Below are positions 1 to 7,649 of a DNA stretch of 19,062 nucleotides, one piece after another. This stretch comes from Stramenopiles sp. TOSAG23-2 (Eukaryota > Sar): positions 1-19,062 of the forward strand of contig LT649590.1 of NCBI GenBank assembly GCA_900128395.1. Reading direction: 5' to 3'. A program made the position numbers and the translations under genes. The notes under the pieces are model-generated. The model ran no database searches and was not told the origin of the DNA. It saw only the letters and a program-made list of their open reading frames with translations. Numbering within the stretch: the first letter of the stretch is position 1; each line of letters begins with the position of its first letter.

Positions 1-996
1 GAATTAATCATTCCTAGTGCATTGGCATTGGAAAATGAAAGTATCATGAAGTTATCAAATGAATTGTATGATAATTATGATTTTATTAATTATATGGAAG
101 AATTGGATATCGAAAAAACTGGAGTAATTATAACATTAGCAAAGAAAGAAGCAAAGAGTTTGAAACGAGCTTGTTTGAATTTATATGAATCTTGTATCAA
201 TTTTTGTACTATTGCTACTAATTTTAAATTTGTTTTAAATCGTTGTGATAATTTATTATCGTCATTGCGTTTGGTGGAGTATACATATCAAGCCTATTTA
301 TGGCTTGATGATATGAAAACAGAAATGAATCGACAAAGTTTGGATATAAATAATTTATATAAACAATGTATACGGTTTCAAAATTTTGTAAAGTTGCTAG
401 ATCATCAAGTAGATTCAGAATCTTTAAATAAATTGAAAAAATTACCATGTTATAATTTGTTATTTAAAATTGTTAATAAATATATAGAAGATTGTCAATT
501 TTTATCAAAAATTTTAAGCAACACAGATGAAGCAAATTTAGCCTTAGATTTTTTAACATCAAACCCTACGTCATTGATACATGACGATGATAACAGTGAT
601 GTTGACAATATCCATATCTATTCAACAAGTGGTAATGGTGGAAACAATAATAATTCAAAATTGTATATATATGGACCTTTTCTTAAACCGAGTACTCATC
701 ATCAAGAAGAGGAAGGGGAAGAGAAAATAGTCAAAGATGTAGGTGTAAGCCGCAAGGATAGTCAAAACAATGATGAACATATTAATGATAGCGATGATGA
801 AACACAAAGGAATCTTTCTTTTATTAATGGTAAAAATAATGGTAACGATAGTAATATAGCAAATGGAAAGATTGATCAGGATGGTCATGGTTTGACTATA
901 GGAAAAGCACTTGAATTTTATAATAAACAAGGTGAGAGTTTAGAATCATTAGTGAGTTTATCCTCACAATTTAGAGAAATGAGTCAATTGGACTGA
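1..996 (+). CDS. 3' part of an unrecognised helical protein
   Basis: The reading frame is open from the first base of the window to a TGA at 994-996, so the gene starts outside the window and only about 331 C-terminal residues are visible. The first roughly 180 residues look almost wholly alpha-helical, with repeated Leu, Asn and Lys and a scattering of Cys, in the style of a helical scaffold or tethering-complex subunit. A disordered, Asn/Asp/Gly/Glu-rich linker of about 100 residues follows, then a short amphipathic C-terminal helix ending REMSQLD. I do not recognise the family and assign no function. No signal peptide or membrane segment is visible in this part. The TGA overlaps an ATG in another frame (TGATG) that opens a 17-codon frame of higher GC, so the true C-terminus may be longer. 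The downstream neighbour is convergent, 132 bp away. Confidence 0.75.
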   Translation, partial: ELIIPSALALENESIMKLSNELYDNYDFINYMEELDIEKTGVIITLAKKEAKSLKRACLNLYESCINFCTIATNFKFVLNRCDNLLSSLRLVEYTYQAYLWLDDMKTEMNRQSLDINNLYKQCIRFQNFVKLLDHQVDSESLNKLKKLPCYNLLFKIVNKYIEDCQFLSKILSNTDEANLALDFLTSNPTSLIHDDDNSDVDNIHIYSTSGNGGNNNNSKLYIYGPFLKPSTHHQEEEGEEKIVKDVGVSRKDSQNNDEHINDSDDETQRNLSFINGKNNGNDSNIANGKIDQDGHGLTIGKALEFYNKQGESLESLVSLSSQFREMSQLD

Positions 997-1049
997 TGAG
1001 AGATGCAAACCCGTACCAGAACAATATTCAGCAGGGCCAGACGCGATGA
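996..1049 (+). other. Possible out-of-frame C-terminal tail of the first gene
   Basis: An ATG at 996-998 overlaps the TGA of the preceding gene and opens a 17-codon frame (MRDANPYQNNIQQGQTR) ending with TGA at 1047-1049. The segment is clearly richer in G and C than the DNA after it and reads like an ordinary hydrophilic protein C-terminus. Joining it to the upstream frame needs a -1 shift, or one extra base, between about 975 and 995, because the tail's frame is closed by TAG at 972-974. It could be a base missing from the assembly, a real frameshift site, or chance. No GT-AG intron of sensible size would join the frames. Confidence 0.3.
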
Positions 1050-1128
1050 AATTGTTTTATGTATTTTATGCGTGTACTTTATTGCGTATTTTATTAAATG
1101 TACGTATAATAATCCTATATATCTTTTT

Positions 1129-2802
1129 TTATAAAAAAATTTTCTCCGTTAAAAAATTTAAATCTCTAAACAATAAGTCCACTTGCCATACACTTAATGC
1201 AAAACCATTTTCATTTAATTTAAATGCTATCTTATCTACACTTAAAACACATGCAGCTTTTAATAAAATATAATTTCGATAAACAATTCTTTCAAATAAA
1301 TCTAAATCTTTTAAAATATCTGGATCAAAAATCAGGACCACTTTCAATTTTCGTAATATCGCCAAAATTTTCAAGTCTGCAAGACACGTCAAAGTTGATA
1401 ATTGCACTTCTAAACTTCTTTCATTATTTTGTACTAAAAAATCATCTGTCTCAAATATATGGACATTTAAAAATAAATCACGAGTAAACAATTGTGCATT
1501 TCGATAAAAACCAACTTTAATTTGTGAACGGCCATGTTTACTTGTTAATAAATATTGATCGCAAAATGGAGAAAATGTTTCCGCCAATCGTTGTACAAAA
1601 AAAGCATTGAGTGTGATATTTCCATTATTATTACTATTATCATTATTGTTGTTCTCATTAAGTTGGTAGTTTTGATACATTTTATGGATAAAATCAGCAA
1701 AGTCGACATAACCTGCATCTTGTAATATTGTACCACACATATGTAATATATCTTTCATTTTCTTTAAATATAGTTTGAAAATAGTATCTTTCCCAATATA
1801 TATACCCGTTTTCAATCGTTCTTCTTGTGTAATTGGTAAATTAAAGTATGAACATAAATGATTCATATCAATTTTCAATAAAAATTTAGCATCCCAACCT
1901 CTTGATGATGTAGCTGTAACTTCGTTACTTCCTAAATGCATTGTCATTAACCCCCTAATTTGCATTTCATTAAATGTACATTTTAAATGTTTTTCAATAT
2001 CTTTACCAAATTCATATTCCCCAAAATTACATAATGCTTTAACTGCATAGAAATTAATTTGTTCTTCCTTTGTTTGAAATTGTATAGGCAAACACGTTAA
2101 ACTTTCCGTCATATCTTTAATTTTTTGAACAATATCATCTTGTTTAGTAAGAAGAATATTAACAATTTTTTCCATTTGTATTGTATCAATATGTATTTGG
2201 GGCAATACCATATTGATTTTGTTATTATTATTATTATTGTCATCATGTTCATGTTCAATCGCTTTAATTTTATATACAGTTCCCATAGCAATTGTGCAAG
2301 AAGGTTTTACTTGACTTAAACAATTGCGTAAAACAGTTGATATTCTTTTTTGCGAAGATGGTGCTTCTAATATTTCCTTTGTTTTTCTCTGTGTTATTAC
2401 TTTCTTATACATTTGCTCAACTTCTGAATTTTTTGGATTTAACATTTTTGCTTTTGAAATATCAATACAAGCTTCTTCCAAGTTATTTTTCAATTCATAT
2501 GAGCGTGCACGCCTATACAATGCCTTGACACATTTAGGCTGTATCTTTAAAGCTTTTGTACAATCTGCAATTGCATTATCAAATTGTTTTAAACGTAAAT
2601 AGCACAATGCACGATTACATATAATTTGTACTTTATTATTGTCATTATCATTATCATTATTACTATTTTGTTGGTGGTATTTAATCATTACATCTAACGC
2701 AATATTATATTGTGTAATAGCATCTTCAAACTTATTTAATTTGAATAGATTATTACCTTCATTTTTTAATGTTTGTATTTTATTAATCGTTGCAATTTCC
2801 AT
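1129..2802 (-). CDS. TPR protein with queuosine-salvage-like (DUF2419/QNG1-type) domain
   Basis: The 557-residue protein has two parts. Residues about 10-135 form three TPR repeats plus a capping helix. All five dicarboxylate-clamp positions of Hsp70/Hsp90 co-chaperones are present: K13, N17, N63, K93, R97, with Hop-like spacing except for an Asn/Asp insertion near 46-57. After a linker with an Asn run (about 189-194), residues about 198-550 resemble the queuosine-salvage protein family, which hydrolyses queuosine 5'-phosphate to release queuine. The match comes from remembered family patterns: LPIQF then an INF...LCNFGE block (239-262), an IYIG...LY...G.IL...G..DFADF block (334-371), FYRNAQLFTRDL (432-443), LTCLADLKIL (471-480, with D476 at the usual FADYR aspartate) and a final VDLLFRDL. 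The usual C-terminal Glu-Ile-Arg patch is not conserved, so enzyme activity is uncertain. The ATG at 2800-2802 gives a sensible N-terminus. TPR is secure; the C-terminal call is moderate. The gene is divergent from AK6. Confidence 0.65.
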   Translation of the reverse strand: MEIATINKIQTLKNEGNNLFKLNKFEDAITQYNIALDVMIKYHQQNSNNDNDNDNNKVQIICNRALCYLRLKQFDNAIADCTKALKIQPKCVKALYRRARSYELKNNLEEACIDISKAKMLNPKNSEVEQMYKKVITQRKTKEILEAPSSQKRISTVLRNCLSQVKPSCTIAMGTVYKIKAIEHEHDDNNNNNNKINMVLPQIHIDTIQMEKIVNILLTKQDDIVQKIKDMTESLTCLPIQFQTKEEQINFYAVKALCNFGEYEFGKDIEKHLKCTFNEMQIRGLMTMHLGSNEVTATSSRGWDAKFLLKIDMNHLCSYFNLPITQEERLKTGIYIGKDTIFKLYLKKMKDILHMCGTILQDAGYVDFADFIHKMYQNYQLNENNNNDNSNNNGNITLNAFFVQRLAETFSPFCDQYLLTSKHGRSQIKVGFYRNAQLFTRDLFLNVHIFETDDFLVQNNERSLEVQLSTLTCLADLKILAILRKLKVVLIFDPDILKDLDLFERIVYRNYILLKAACVLSVDKIAFKLNENGFALSVWQVDLLFRDLNFLTEKIFL

Positions 2803-3375
2803 AATAATGATGATAGTCTTATGATGATGTTGTTATGTTTTTATAATCAGAATACCAAGTTAAAGTTTTATATACAGTATATATACAATATACGTAAATC
2901 ACATTGTAGATACTTATACTTCTGTCAATTAAAGCAAGTCTATATATTTTGTGCCAAGCCAGCAAGTGGTGCAGTACCAGAGTACCCCAAGAAAAAAACA
3001 ACAACAACAACAGTGCAACACATTTCGTTAGACGACTATTCTAATTCTTCTACAGTATAATATGCCTATCAATAAATAGACCTACTAATACGGATGGAGG
3101 TTCTTTCGTCTTCTTTTAAGTATATATGTATATACATTATTTAAGTATAAAGTACACTGGATGATAGCTACAGTACAGTTAAGTTAGTATTGATACTATA
3201 TCATAATAACTAAAAGAAGTTACACAGGTGATAGAGCCTTACAGACATTTTTTATTAAAAAATATCAAATTAATGGATGCGAGAATAGATAGATAAATCG
3301 ATAAATAGATAAATAGAGAGATAGATAGAAAGAAAGAAACATAGACAAACAAAAGGAAGTAACAAAAAACAAAAA
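2803..3375. promoter_or_regulatory. Divergent intergenic region between the TPR gene and AK6
   Basis: These 573 bp separate two divergently transcribed genes and must hold both promoters and 5' leaders. No conserved core element is certain. A relatively GC-rich patch at about 2950-2995 (gtgccaagccag..., accagagtacccc) stands out from the AT-rich surroundings. It is followed by a (CAA)n tract at 2997-3011. The end next to AK6 is a purine-rich GATA/AAAT repeat leader. Short frames read through it (for example + strand 2773-3060) but show no family features. Confidence 0.4.
3283..3340 (+). repeat. Degenerate GATA/AAATAGAT microsatellite in the AK6 leader
   Basis: The stretch is built of repeated gatagataaat and agatagat units grading into AG-rich aagaaagaaac. 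It lies 35-93 bp upstream of the AK6 ATG, so it is probably transcribed as 5' UTR. A similar GATA tract sits upstream of the glycosidase gene. Confidence 0.6.
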
Positions 3376-3996
3376 ATGTCTAATATAGTAATGAATCAAA
3401 CGATGAATGATGGTAGTAGTAGTAACAACAATAATAACAATACCACAACGACTGTTATTAGTAATAGGACAAAACCGAATATATTAATTACTGGTACACC
3501 TGGTACCGGGAAAACATCAACTTCGAAATTAATTGCTGAAATGACTGGTATGAAACATATTAATTGTAGTGAGTTGGTGAAAAAAAATCAATTATCAACC
3601 GAGAAAAACGAGGAATATGATTGTTTAATGCTAGATGAAGATGCTTTGTGTGATGAAATTGAAAATGATATGGATAATGGTGGTAACATTGTTGATTTTC
3701 ACAGTATAGATTTTTTCCCAGAACGTTGGTTTGATTTAGTTTTAGTTCTTCGTACCAATAATACTATTTTATATGATAGATTAAAAAATCGTAATTATAA
3801 TGATAAAAAATTAACAGAAAATGTTCAATGTGAAATCATGCAAGTAATCTTAGAAGAAGCTCATAATAGTTACGATAAAGCTATTATATACGAAGTGCAA
3901 AGCAATACGATCGATGACATGGAAAATAATGTTGAACATGCAATTGAATGGTTAAAACAATTTAAAACACCATATGTAAATACACGTAATAAATAA
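3376..3996 (+). CDS. AK6: Adenylate kinase 6 / Fap7 (hCINAP-type ATPase)
   Basis: This 206-residue protein is a clear member of the AK6/Fap7 family, nuclear adenylate kinase/ATPases that act in late 40S ribosome assembly, where Fap7 binds Rps14 and promotes 18S rRNA 3'-end cleavage. The P-loop GTPGTGKT is at residues 40-47. The NMP-binding region has HINCSELVKK (61-70) and EEYDCLMLDED (79-89), and a GGNIVDFH motif (102-109) precedes the family signature DFFPERWFDLVLVLRTNNT. The compact LID and TENVQCEI (147-154) follow, and the SNTIDDMENNVE tail is typical. The family core begins around residue 33. The preceding Ser/Asn/Thr-rich extension, with a run of six Asn, is an extra disordered N-terminus. 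In-frame ATGs at codons 1, 6 and 10 are all possible starts; none changes the core. Confidence 0.97.
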   Translation: MSNIVMNQTMNDGSSSNNNNNNTTTTVISNRTKPNILITGTPGTGKTSTSKLIAEMTGMKHINCSELVKKNQLSTEKNEEYDCLMLDEDALCDEIENDMDNGGNIVDFHSIDFFPERWFDLVLVLRTNNTILYDRLKNRNYNDKKLTENVQCEIMQVILEEAHNSYDKAIIYEVQSNTIDDMENNVEHAIEWLKQFKTPYVNTRNK

Positions 3997-4018
3997 TTTA
4001 ATAATAACCGAGACATCT

Positions 4019-4072
4019 GAGAGAGGGAGAGAGAGAGAGAGAATGAAAAATAAAACAACACACACACACACA
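4019..4072. repeat. (GA)n and (CA)n microsatellites
   Basis: A GA tract, imperfect at its start (to 4042), is followed 15 bp later by a CA tract at about 4058-4072. Both lie just downstream of the AK6 stop, probably in its 3' UTR. Confidence 0.85.
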
Positions 4073-4442
4073 AAAACTAATATTCTAAAATATATCAGAG
4101 AGAAAAGTGTATTGTAGTACGATCGTACAAGTTTGTGGCAAGCCAAGATTACAATTTATACGAGTAATAAAATTAATACGAACTCGTACCACACGAATAT
4201 ATCTCTCTCTACGATTCGTATATTTAATATCATATAAATATTTAATATAATTTATACATTTATTTTAATATAAATATTTATCATATGCATACTTTTGTAT
4301 GACATAATACTTCTACATATCATATAAAATATAATATTATGATACATATAATGCATACCTGGCATATCATACATCACACACACAATAATTTTACGATACG
4401 AAGTATATGCATACGTATATATATTCGTACGTAACACTTCAT

Positions 4443-4467
4443 ACACACACACACACACACACACACA
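4443..4467. repeat. (AC)12 microsatellite
   Basis: A perfect AC dinucleotide tract about 45 bp downstream of the DHYC gene's stop; it reads as (GT)n in that gene's 3' UTR. Confidence 0.9.
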
Positions 4468-4510
4468 TGGTTTCGTCCAAGATTTCCCATTTTCTTCTAT
4501 TTTTTTAACA

Positions 4511-5734
4511 CTAGCAACAACTCCAATATTTATTTTCCCATAAATTATCCCACCATTCTTCACTATCTCTAACAATTTTACCTGGTAATTTCCAATTTTG
4601 TGGTTCCCATTTATGATTAAATATAATATGCAATAAGCCATCTTTAAAAAAGAAAAATTTCATATTAGTAATTAAACCACGACTATATGGCAAATCGAAA
4701 TCACGTGTACCTTTTAAATAATCTATCCTATTGCTACGCATAAATTCATATGTTGTCATGCATGTACATGCTAACCATGTATGAAAGATATATAAACCAC
4801 CAACAAATGCTAGCAATATATATAAAATAAGTACAGTAATAAATGCATGTGCATTTAATCCCCACCATGATTGTGATTTTAGATACGGATATCGAAAACC
4901 ACTATGAACAATTCCAATTGCCCAACATAAACATATCGTTTGCATTTGTAAAAAAAACCAGAAACGTGCATGATTTTTCTCCCCAATTGGTGTTTCAATT
5001 ACACCACAATAATGATCGAATGTTGCTACCCAACGACGTACTTGACGACAATAAATGGCACGATATGGATATTTAGGATGTTTGGTATCTAATCGTGGCA
5101 TTAATGAAACAAATTCATTATCTTCATCATAATCTTCAAACAATTTACGATCTTCATCTTCTTTTTCCATCATATCTACATCAGATGTATGTACAACTTC
5201 ATCACCTTGTTCTAAATCTGTTTTTTCCTCCTCCTCATCTTTTTTCGATGAAGAAGAAGCATTATTATTACTATTATTATTATCATCATCTTTATCTTTA
5301 AATTTCTTAAATTTTGTTTTAGCAATAGAAATTTCATCCCTACCTTCATTTAAAAAGTCGTCATCCCACATATCAGCACGCATCGCTTCTGTACTATATT
5401 CAACAGCTTCATCTGGTGTCACTTCCTCTGATAAATATCCAGGATCTGAACCTTGTACAAGAAAATATGCAACCCATGAGAATATTATAAATAATATTTG
5501 TGTGAATAAATGTTCCCCGTTGACAGTACCGTCTTTACGCCATAATGAAGTATTAGATGTGGTATATACTAAGGTTAACATTACACCATTTGTAATGAAA
5601 TATCCAAGTCTTGCTCTCCAATGTCTACGATTCTTCCTTGCAAAAGCTAACATTCTTTTCTTTGTTTTTGACATTTGTTTTTTCCCCATAGTCGTTCTAC
5701 TTTGTATCGTGGATGGTGGTTCTTCTCGTAACAT
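4511..5734 (-). CDS. DHHC-family (DHYC) palmitoyltransferase-like membrane protein with degenerate zinc finger
   Basis: The 407-residue protein has the plan of a DHHC S-acyltransferase, which moves palmitate onto protein cysteines at membranes. A basic N-terminus precedes two membrane helices (about 45-62 and 76-94), followed by the conserved DPG motif (97-99). An acidic disordered insert (about 105-210) comes next, then the catalytic segment FDHYCGVIETPIGEKNH with DHYC at 240-243. Two more helices (about 256-276 and 295-318), a TTYE motif (327-330, family TTxE) and a PYSRG...N PaCCT-like element (349-357) follow. DHYC instead of DHHC occurs in yeast Akr1 and Pfa5. The cysteine-rich domain is stripped: against Cx2C...HCx2Cx2Cx4DHHCx5C only C229 and the catalytic C243 remain, and V, W and P replace the others. 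Catalysis is possible but zinc binding is doubtful. The start at 5734 gives a full N-terminus; M16 is an alternative. The gene diverges from the 6499 gene. Confidence 0.85.
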   Translation of the reverse strand: MLREEPPSTIQSRTTMGKKQMSKTKKRMLAFARKNRRHWRARLGYFITNGVMLTLVYTTSNTSLWRKDGTVNGEHLFTQILFIIFSWVAYFLVQGSDPGYLSEEVTPDEAVEYSTEAMRADMWDDDFLNEGRDEISIAKTKFKKFKDKDDDNNNSNNNASSSSKKDEEEEKTDLEQGDEVVHTSDVDMMEKEDEDRKLFEDYDEDNEFVSLMPRLDTKHPKYPYRAIYCRQVRRWVATFDHYCGVIETPIGEKNHARFWFFLQMQTICLCWAIGIVHSGFRYPYLKSQSWWGLNAHAFITVLILYILLAFVGGLYIFHTWLACTCMTTYEFMRSNRIDYLKGTRDFDLPYSRGLITNMKFFFFKDGLLHIIFNHKWEPQNWKLPGKIVRDSEEWWDNLWENKYWSCC

Positions 5735-5766
5735 GGTTTGTTGTTTGTTGTTTGTTGTTTGTTGTG
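5735..5766. repeat. Heptanucleotide repeat (GTTTGTT) just before the DHYC start codon
   Basis: Four to five near-perfect copies of a 7-bp unit (gtttgtt on the plus strand, aacaaac on the gene's strand) sit directly upstream of the ATG at 5734. The 5' leader would thus be an AAC/AAAC-rich unstructured repeat. Confidence 0.75.
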
Positions 5767-6498
5767 TATTTTATTGAAATTATTAAATTAATAATAATAA
5801 TAATAAAATATGTACACGGTGCTATAATAAAAAAATAAAAACAAATATCGAAAGAATAATTATATTTTCCTTGTAATGAATATGTAATGCTCTTACTAAA
5901 TTTATATATATATACACATATATATTGTCATAGAAGAACAATTAGTTGGGAGGTAATATTACATGTGTGTATATAAGCTAAGAAGCTATACACGTGGTCG
6001 TCGTCGTCTAAATATATTTACATTTTGAAAGGTGAAGTGATGCATATACAGTGCATATATTTATGGTGGTGGGCTTTTGCTTTTATGGAGATTCTATGGA
6101 GGGGTGTCAAAATTTCAAAAAATCTTGAAACAAAAATTAAGGAAAGTACCTCTGCGAAGGCTTTATTACAGTAGATTGCGATTAGCAGATTAGCACCCAT
6201 TAGTATAGTATAGTAATTATAATAGAGCTAAAAAAATTAGCTTTTACTACTAAAAAGTAAAATTTTTGAATCGCAATCCACCACCAAAGTGCCAAACACA
6301 AATCACTCACACATATATATAATATAGTACTGTATCCAAGAAAGGAATAAACTATAGATATTGTATATTATAGCGTCGTCATACTGCTTAAAGAATATAT
6401 ATATAATAGTACTGTATCCTAGAAAAGGAATAAACTATAGATATTATATATTATAGCGTCGTCATACTGCTTAAAGAAGGAAAATTGCACCTCAAAAC
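5767..6498. promoter_or_regulatory. Divergent intergenic region upstream of the DHYC gene and the 6499 gene
   Basis: These 732 bp separate two divergent genes and should contain both promoters. They include an (ATA)n run at 5790-5808, a short (GTC)n run at 5998-6008 and a patch of mixed composition at about 6060-6205. That patch has a small hairpin with arms TTTCAA and TTGAAA near 6113-6130. Most striking is a tandem duplication of about 82 bp at 6326-6478, which ends 20 bp before the ATG at 6499. I see no tRNA or snRNA pattern and no convincing coding frame. Confidence 0.4.
6326..6478 (+). repeat. Tandem duplication (about 82-bp period) immediately upstream of the 6499 gene
   Basis: A 70-bp block at 6326-6395 (agtactgtatcc ... 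gcttaaagaa) recurs at 6408-6478 with only a few changes: an extra base near the ccaag/cctag position, one A/T change and one G/A change. AT-rich spacers resembling each other (atatataatatag, atatatataatag) precede both copies, giving a period of about 82 bp. Each copy carries the block tatagcgtcgtcatactgc. The position suggests a duplicated promoter or 5' UTR element. Confidence 0.9.
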
Positions 6499-7464
6499 AT
6501 GAGAGTAAGAAAAATATATAATTGTCATCAAATTGTTAGTATAGCAATTATAGCAACAACTTTATTTATTCAATATAGTTGTAGTGAGGAAATAAAAAAA
6601 GAAAAACCAAATATACGCATTCAAAACATTAACAATAAGCATAATAAACAAATACATAATAAACATTCTCAAAAAAGTCAAACAAATTTGTTAAAAGGTC
6701 CATTAAAAGTATCAATCAAGGATTATTTTCCAGATGATGAGTTTTCTGTGAAATTGCCACATTTATCAACAAACGGAACTTGTTATGAGTTGCCACCTGA
6801 TATATTAGAAGATGAGCATCCTATTGCAATTGCAATAGCACCAGCTAGGAAAAAACATCAACGATATTGCAAGCACGAAGATTTTGGAACGTGCGGACAT
6901 TCATGTTGCGCTATGCAAATTGTCGCACCGAAAGATTGTGATACGAAATGTGCATATCGTAGGATTTTACGTAGCTTGAGAATGAGAGGGCCTGATCAAC
7001 GATATCGATTATTGAATGCTACGGATTTAAGAGAGTTGGAAGGTGCATATCGTCATAATATAGAATTTATGATTGATGCAAGGCATCAAACGGAGCATTA
7101 TTATAAAAATCAAATAATACAGTTAGTTCTATCTCCAGTAACGACCATGGGTAATCAAGCCTTAGTAAAAGGATTTTCATTATCCGTTGGGCATGATTCA
7201 TTAAGAGATTTTGGACAAAATTATAAAAATTTAGCTGAATTGATGAAATCAATTTTTTTTGACGCAGATCGAATTGCAATTTTACATGGTTGTGGTAGAA
7301 GTGGTTTAATACAATCCCAAGGCACGGCTAGCGTTGCTGTTGGTACTGGTATTATTGGTGTTGTCATTGGTATTATATTAACAGGAACTGTATTTTTATG
7401 TTTTGCACAGCAAGTGGAGGGTGGTGGTAATAGCCACGAAGGATCATCTCATAAAATAAATTAA
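6499..7464 (+). CDS. Unrecognised Cys-containing type I membrane protein
   Basis: The 321-residue protein is not recognised. It has a basic start followed by a hydrophobic stretch (about 12-27, IVSIAIIATTLFIQ) that looks like a signal peptide with cleavage near C28/S29. A Lys/Asn/His-rich region follows (30-65), then an extracytoplasmic domain with eight cysteines at about 95, 124, 132, 136, 137, 147, 151 and 265, including a tight CGHSCC cluster. A Gly/Val/Ile-rich membrane helix spans about 279-303, and a short Gly/Ser/His tail follows. This fits a secretory-pathway single-pass protein with its N-terminus outside and disulfides in the ectodomain. Two NxT sequons (N92, N173) are present. The first in-frame ATG (6499) gives the signal peptide directly. 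The gene diverges from the DHYC gene and converges with the glycosidase. Confidence 0.8.
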   Translation: MRVRKIYNCHQIVSIAIIATTLFIQYSCSEEIKKEKPNIRIQNINNKHNKQIHNKHSQKSQTNLLKGPLKVSIKDYFPDDEFSVKLPHLSTNGTCYELPPDILEDEHPIAIAIAPARKKHQRYCKHEDFGTCGHSCCAMQIVAPKDCDTKCAYRRILRSLRMRGPDQRYRLLNATDLRELEGAYRHNIEFMIDARHQTEHYYKNQIIQLVLSPVTTMGNQALVKGFSLSVGHDSLRDFGQNYKNLAELMKSIFFDADRIAILHGCGRSGLIQSQGTASVAVGTGIIGVVIGIILTGTVFLCFAQQVEGGGNSHEGSSHKIN

Positions 7465-7497
7465 ATTTAATATAAAATTTAAATAAAAAATAATATT

Positions 7498-7515
7498 GTA
7501 CGTTCGTACGAGTAC
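7498..7515. repeat. Palindromic CGTACG-type motif in a convergent 3' region
   Basis: GTACGTTCGTACGAGTAC contains the perfect palindrome TCGTACGA (7504-7511), 34 bp after the stop of the 6499 gene. A related palindrome follows AK6 at 4117-4128, also preceded by TTGTA. The remaining spacer to 7649 is plain AT-rich sequence. Confidence 0.5.
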
Positions 7516-7649
7516 ACACATTTGATATATTTTTTCTCTTACTCATAATTTTGTGTATCAATTATATTTTCGTATTCTTCTAAAGATCATATATCAAATA
7601 CGTATATTTTGATAACATGTGTATATACACATATTTTAAATACCTTCCA

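Larger units (their letters stand above)
3997..4510. other. Convergent 3' intergenic region rich in palindromes and simple repeats
   Basis: These 514 bp lie between the stop codons of AK6 and the DHYC gene and should contain both 3' UTRs and polyadenylation regions. No gene is supported. The region holds GA and CA microsatellites, a perfect palindrome GTACGATCGTAC at 4117-4128, an inverted pair ATACGAA/TTCGTAT at 4176-4182 and 4215-4221, and a hairpin with arms TACGAA (4397-4402) and TTCGTA (4424-4429). The rest is AT-rich, with many TATA/CATAT steps. Confidence 0.5.

Noticed and set aside
1046-1487. Plus-strand frames over the 3' end of the TPR/queuosine-like gene
   Set aside because: They are antisense to a conserved domain, low in complexity and without family features.
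2773-3060. Plus-strand frame of 95 codons in the divergent spacer before AK6
   Set aside because: It starts antisense within the TPR gene's first codons, has no recognisable domain, and looks like promoter/leader sequence.
3283-3340. GATA repeats as a mobile element footprint
   Set aside because: Simple repeat with no terminal inverted repeats or target-site duplication; no transposase-like sequence anywhere in the window.
4252-4641. Minus-strand frame with (VC)n from the AC repeat
   Set aside because: It overlaps the DHYC gene's 3' end in another phase and is generated by the dinucleotide repeat.
6060-6205. Possible small RNA (snoRNA or tRNA-like) in a mixed-composition patch
   Set aside because: No cloverleaf, no paired C/D boxes with correct spacing and no clear H/ACA structure; only a 6-bp hairpin is visible.
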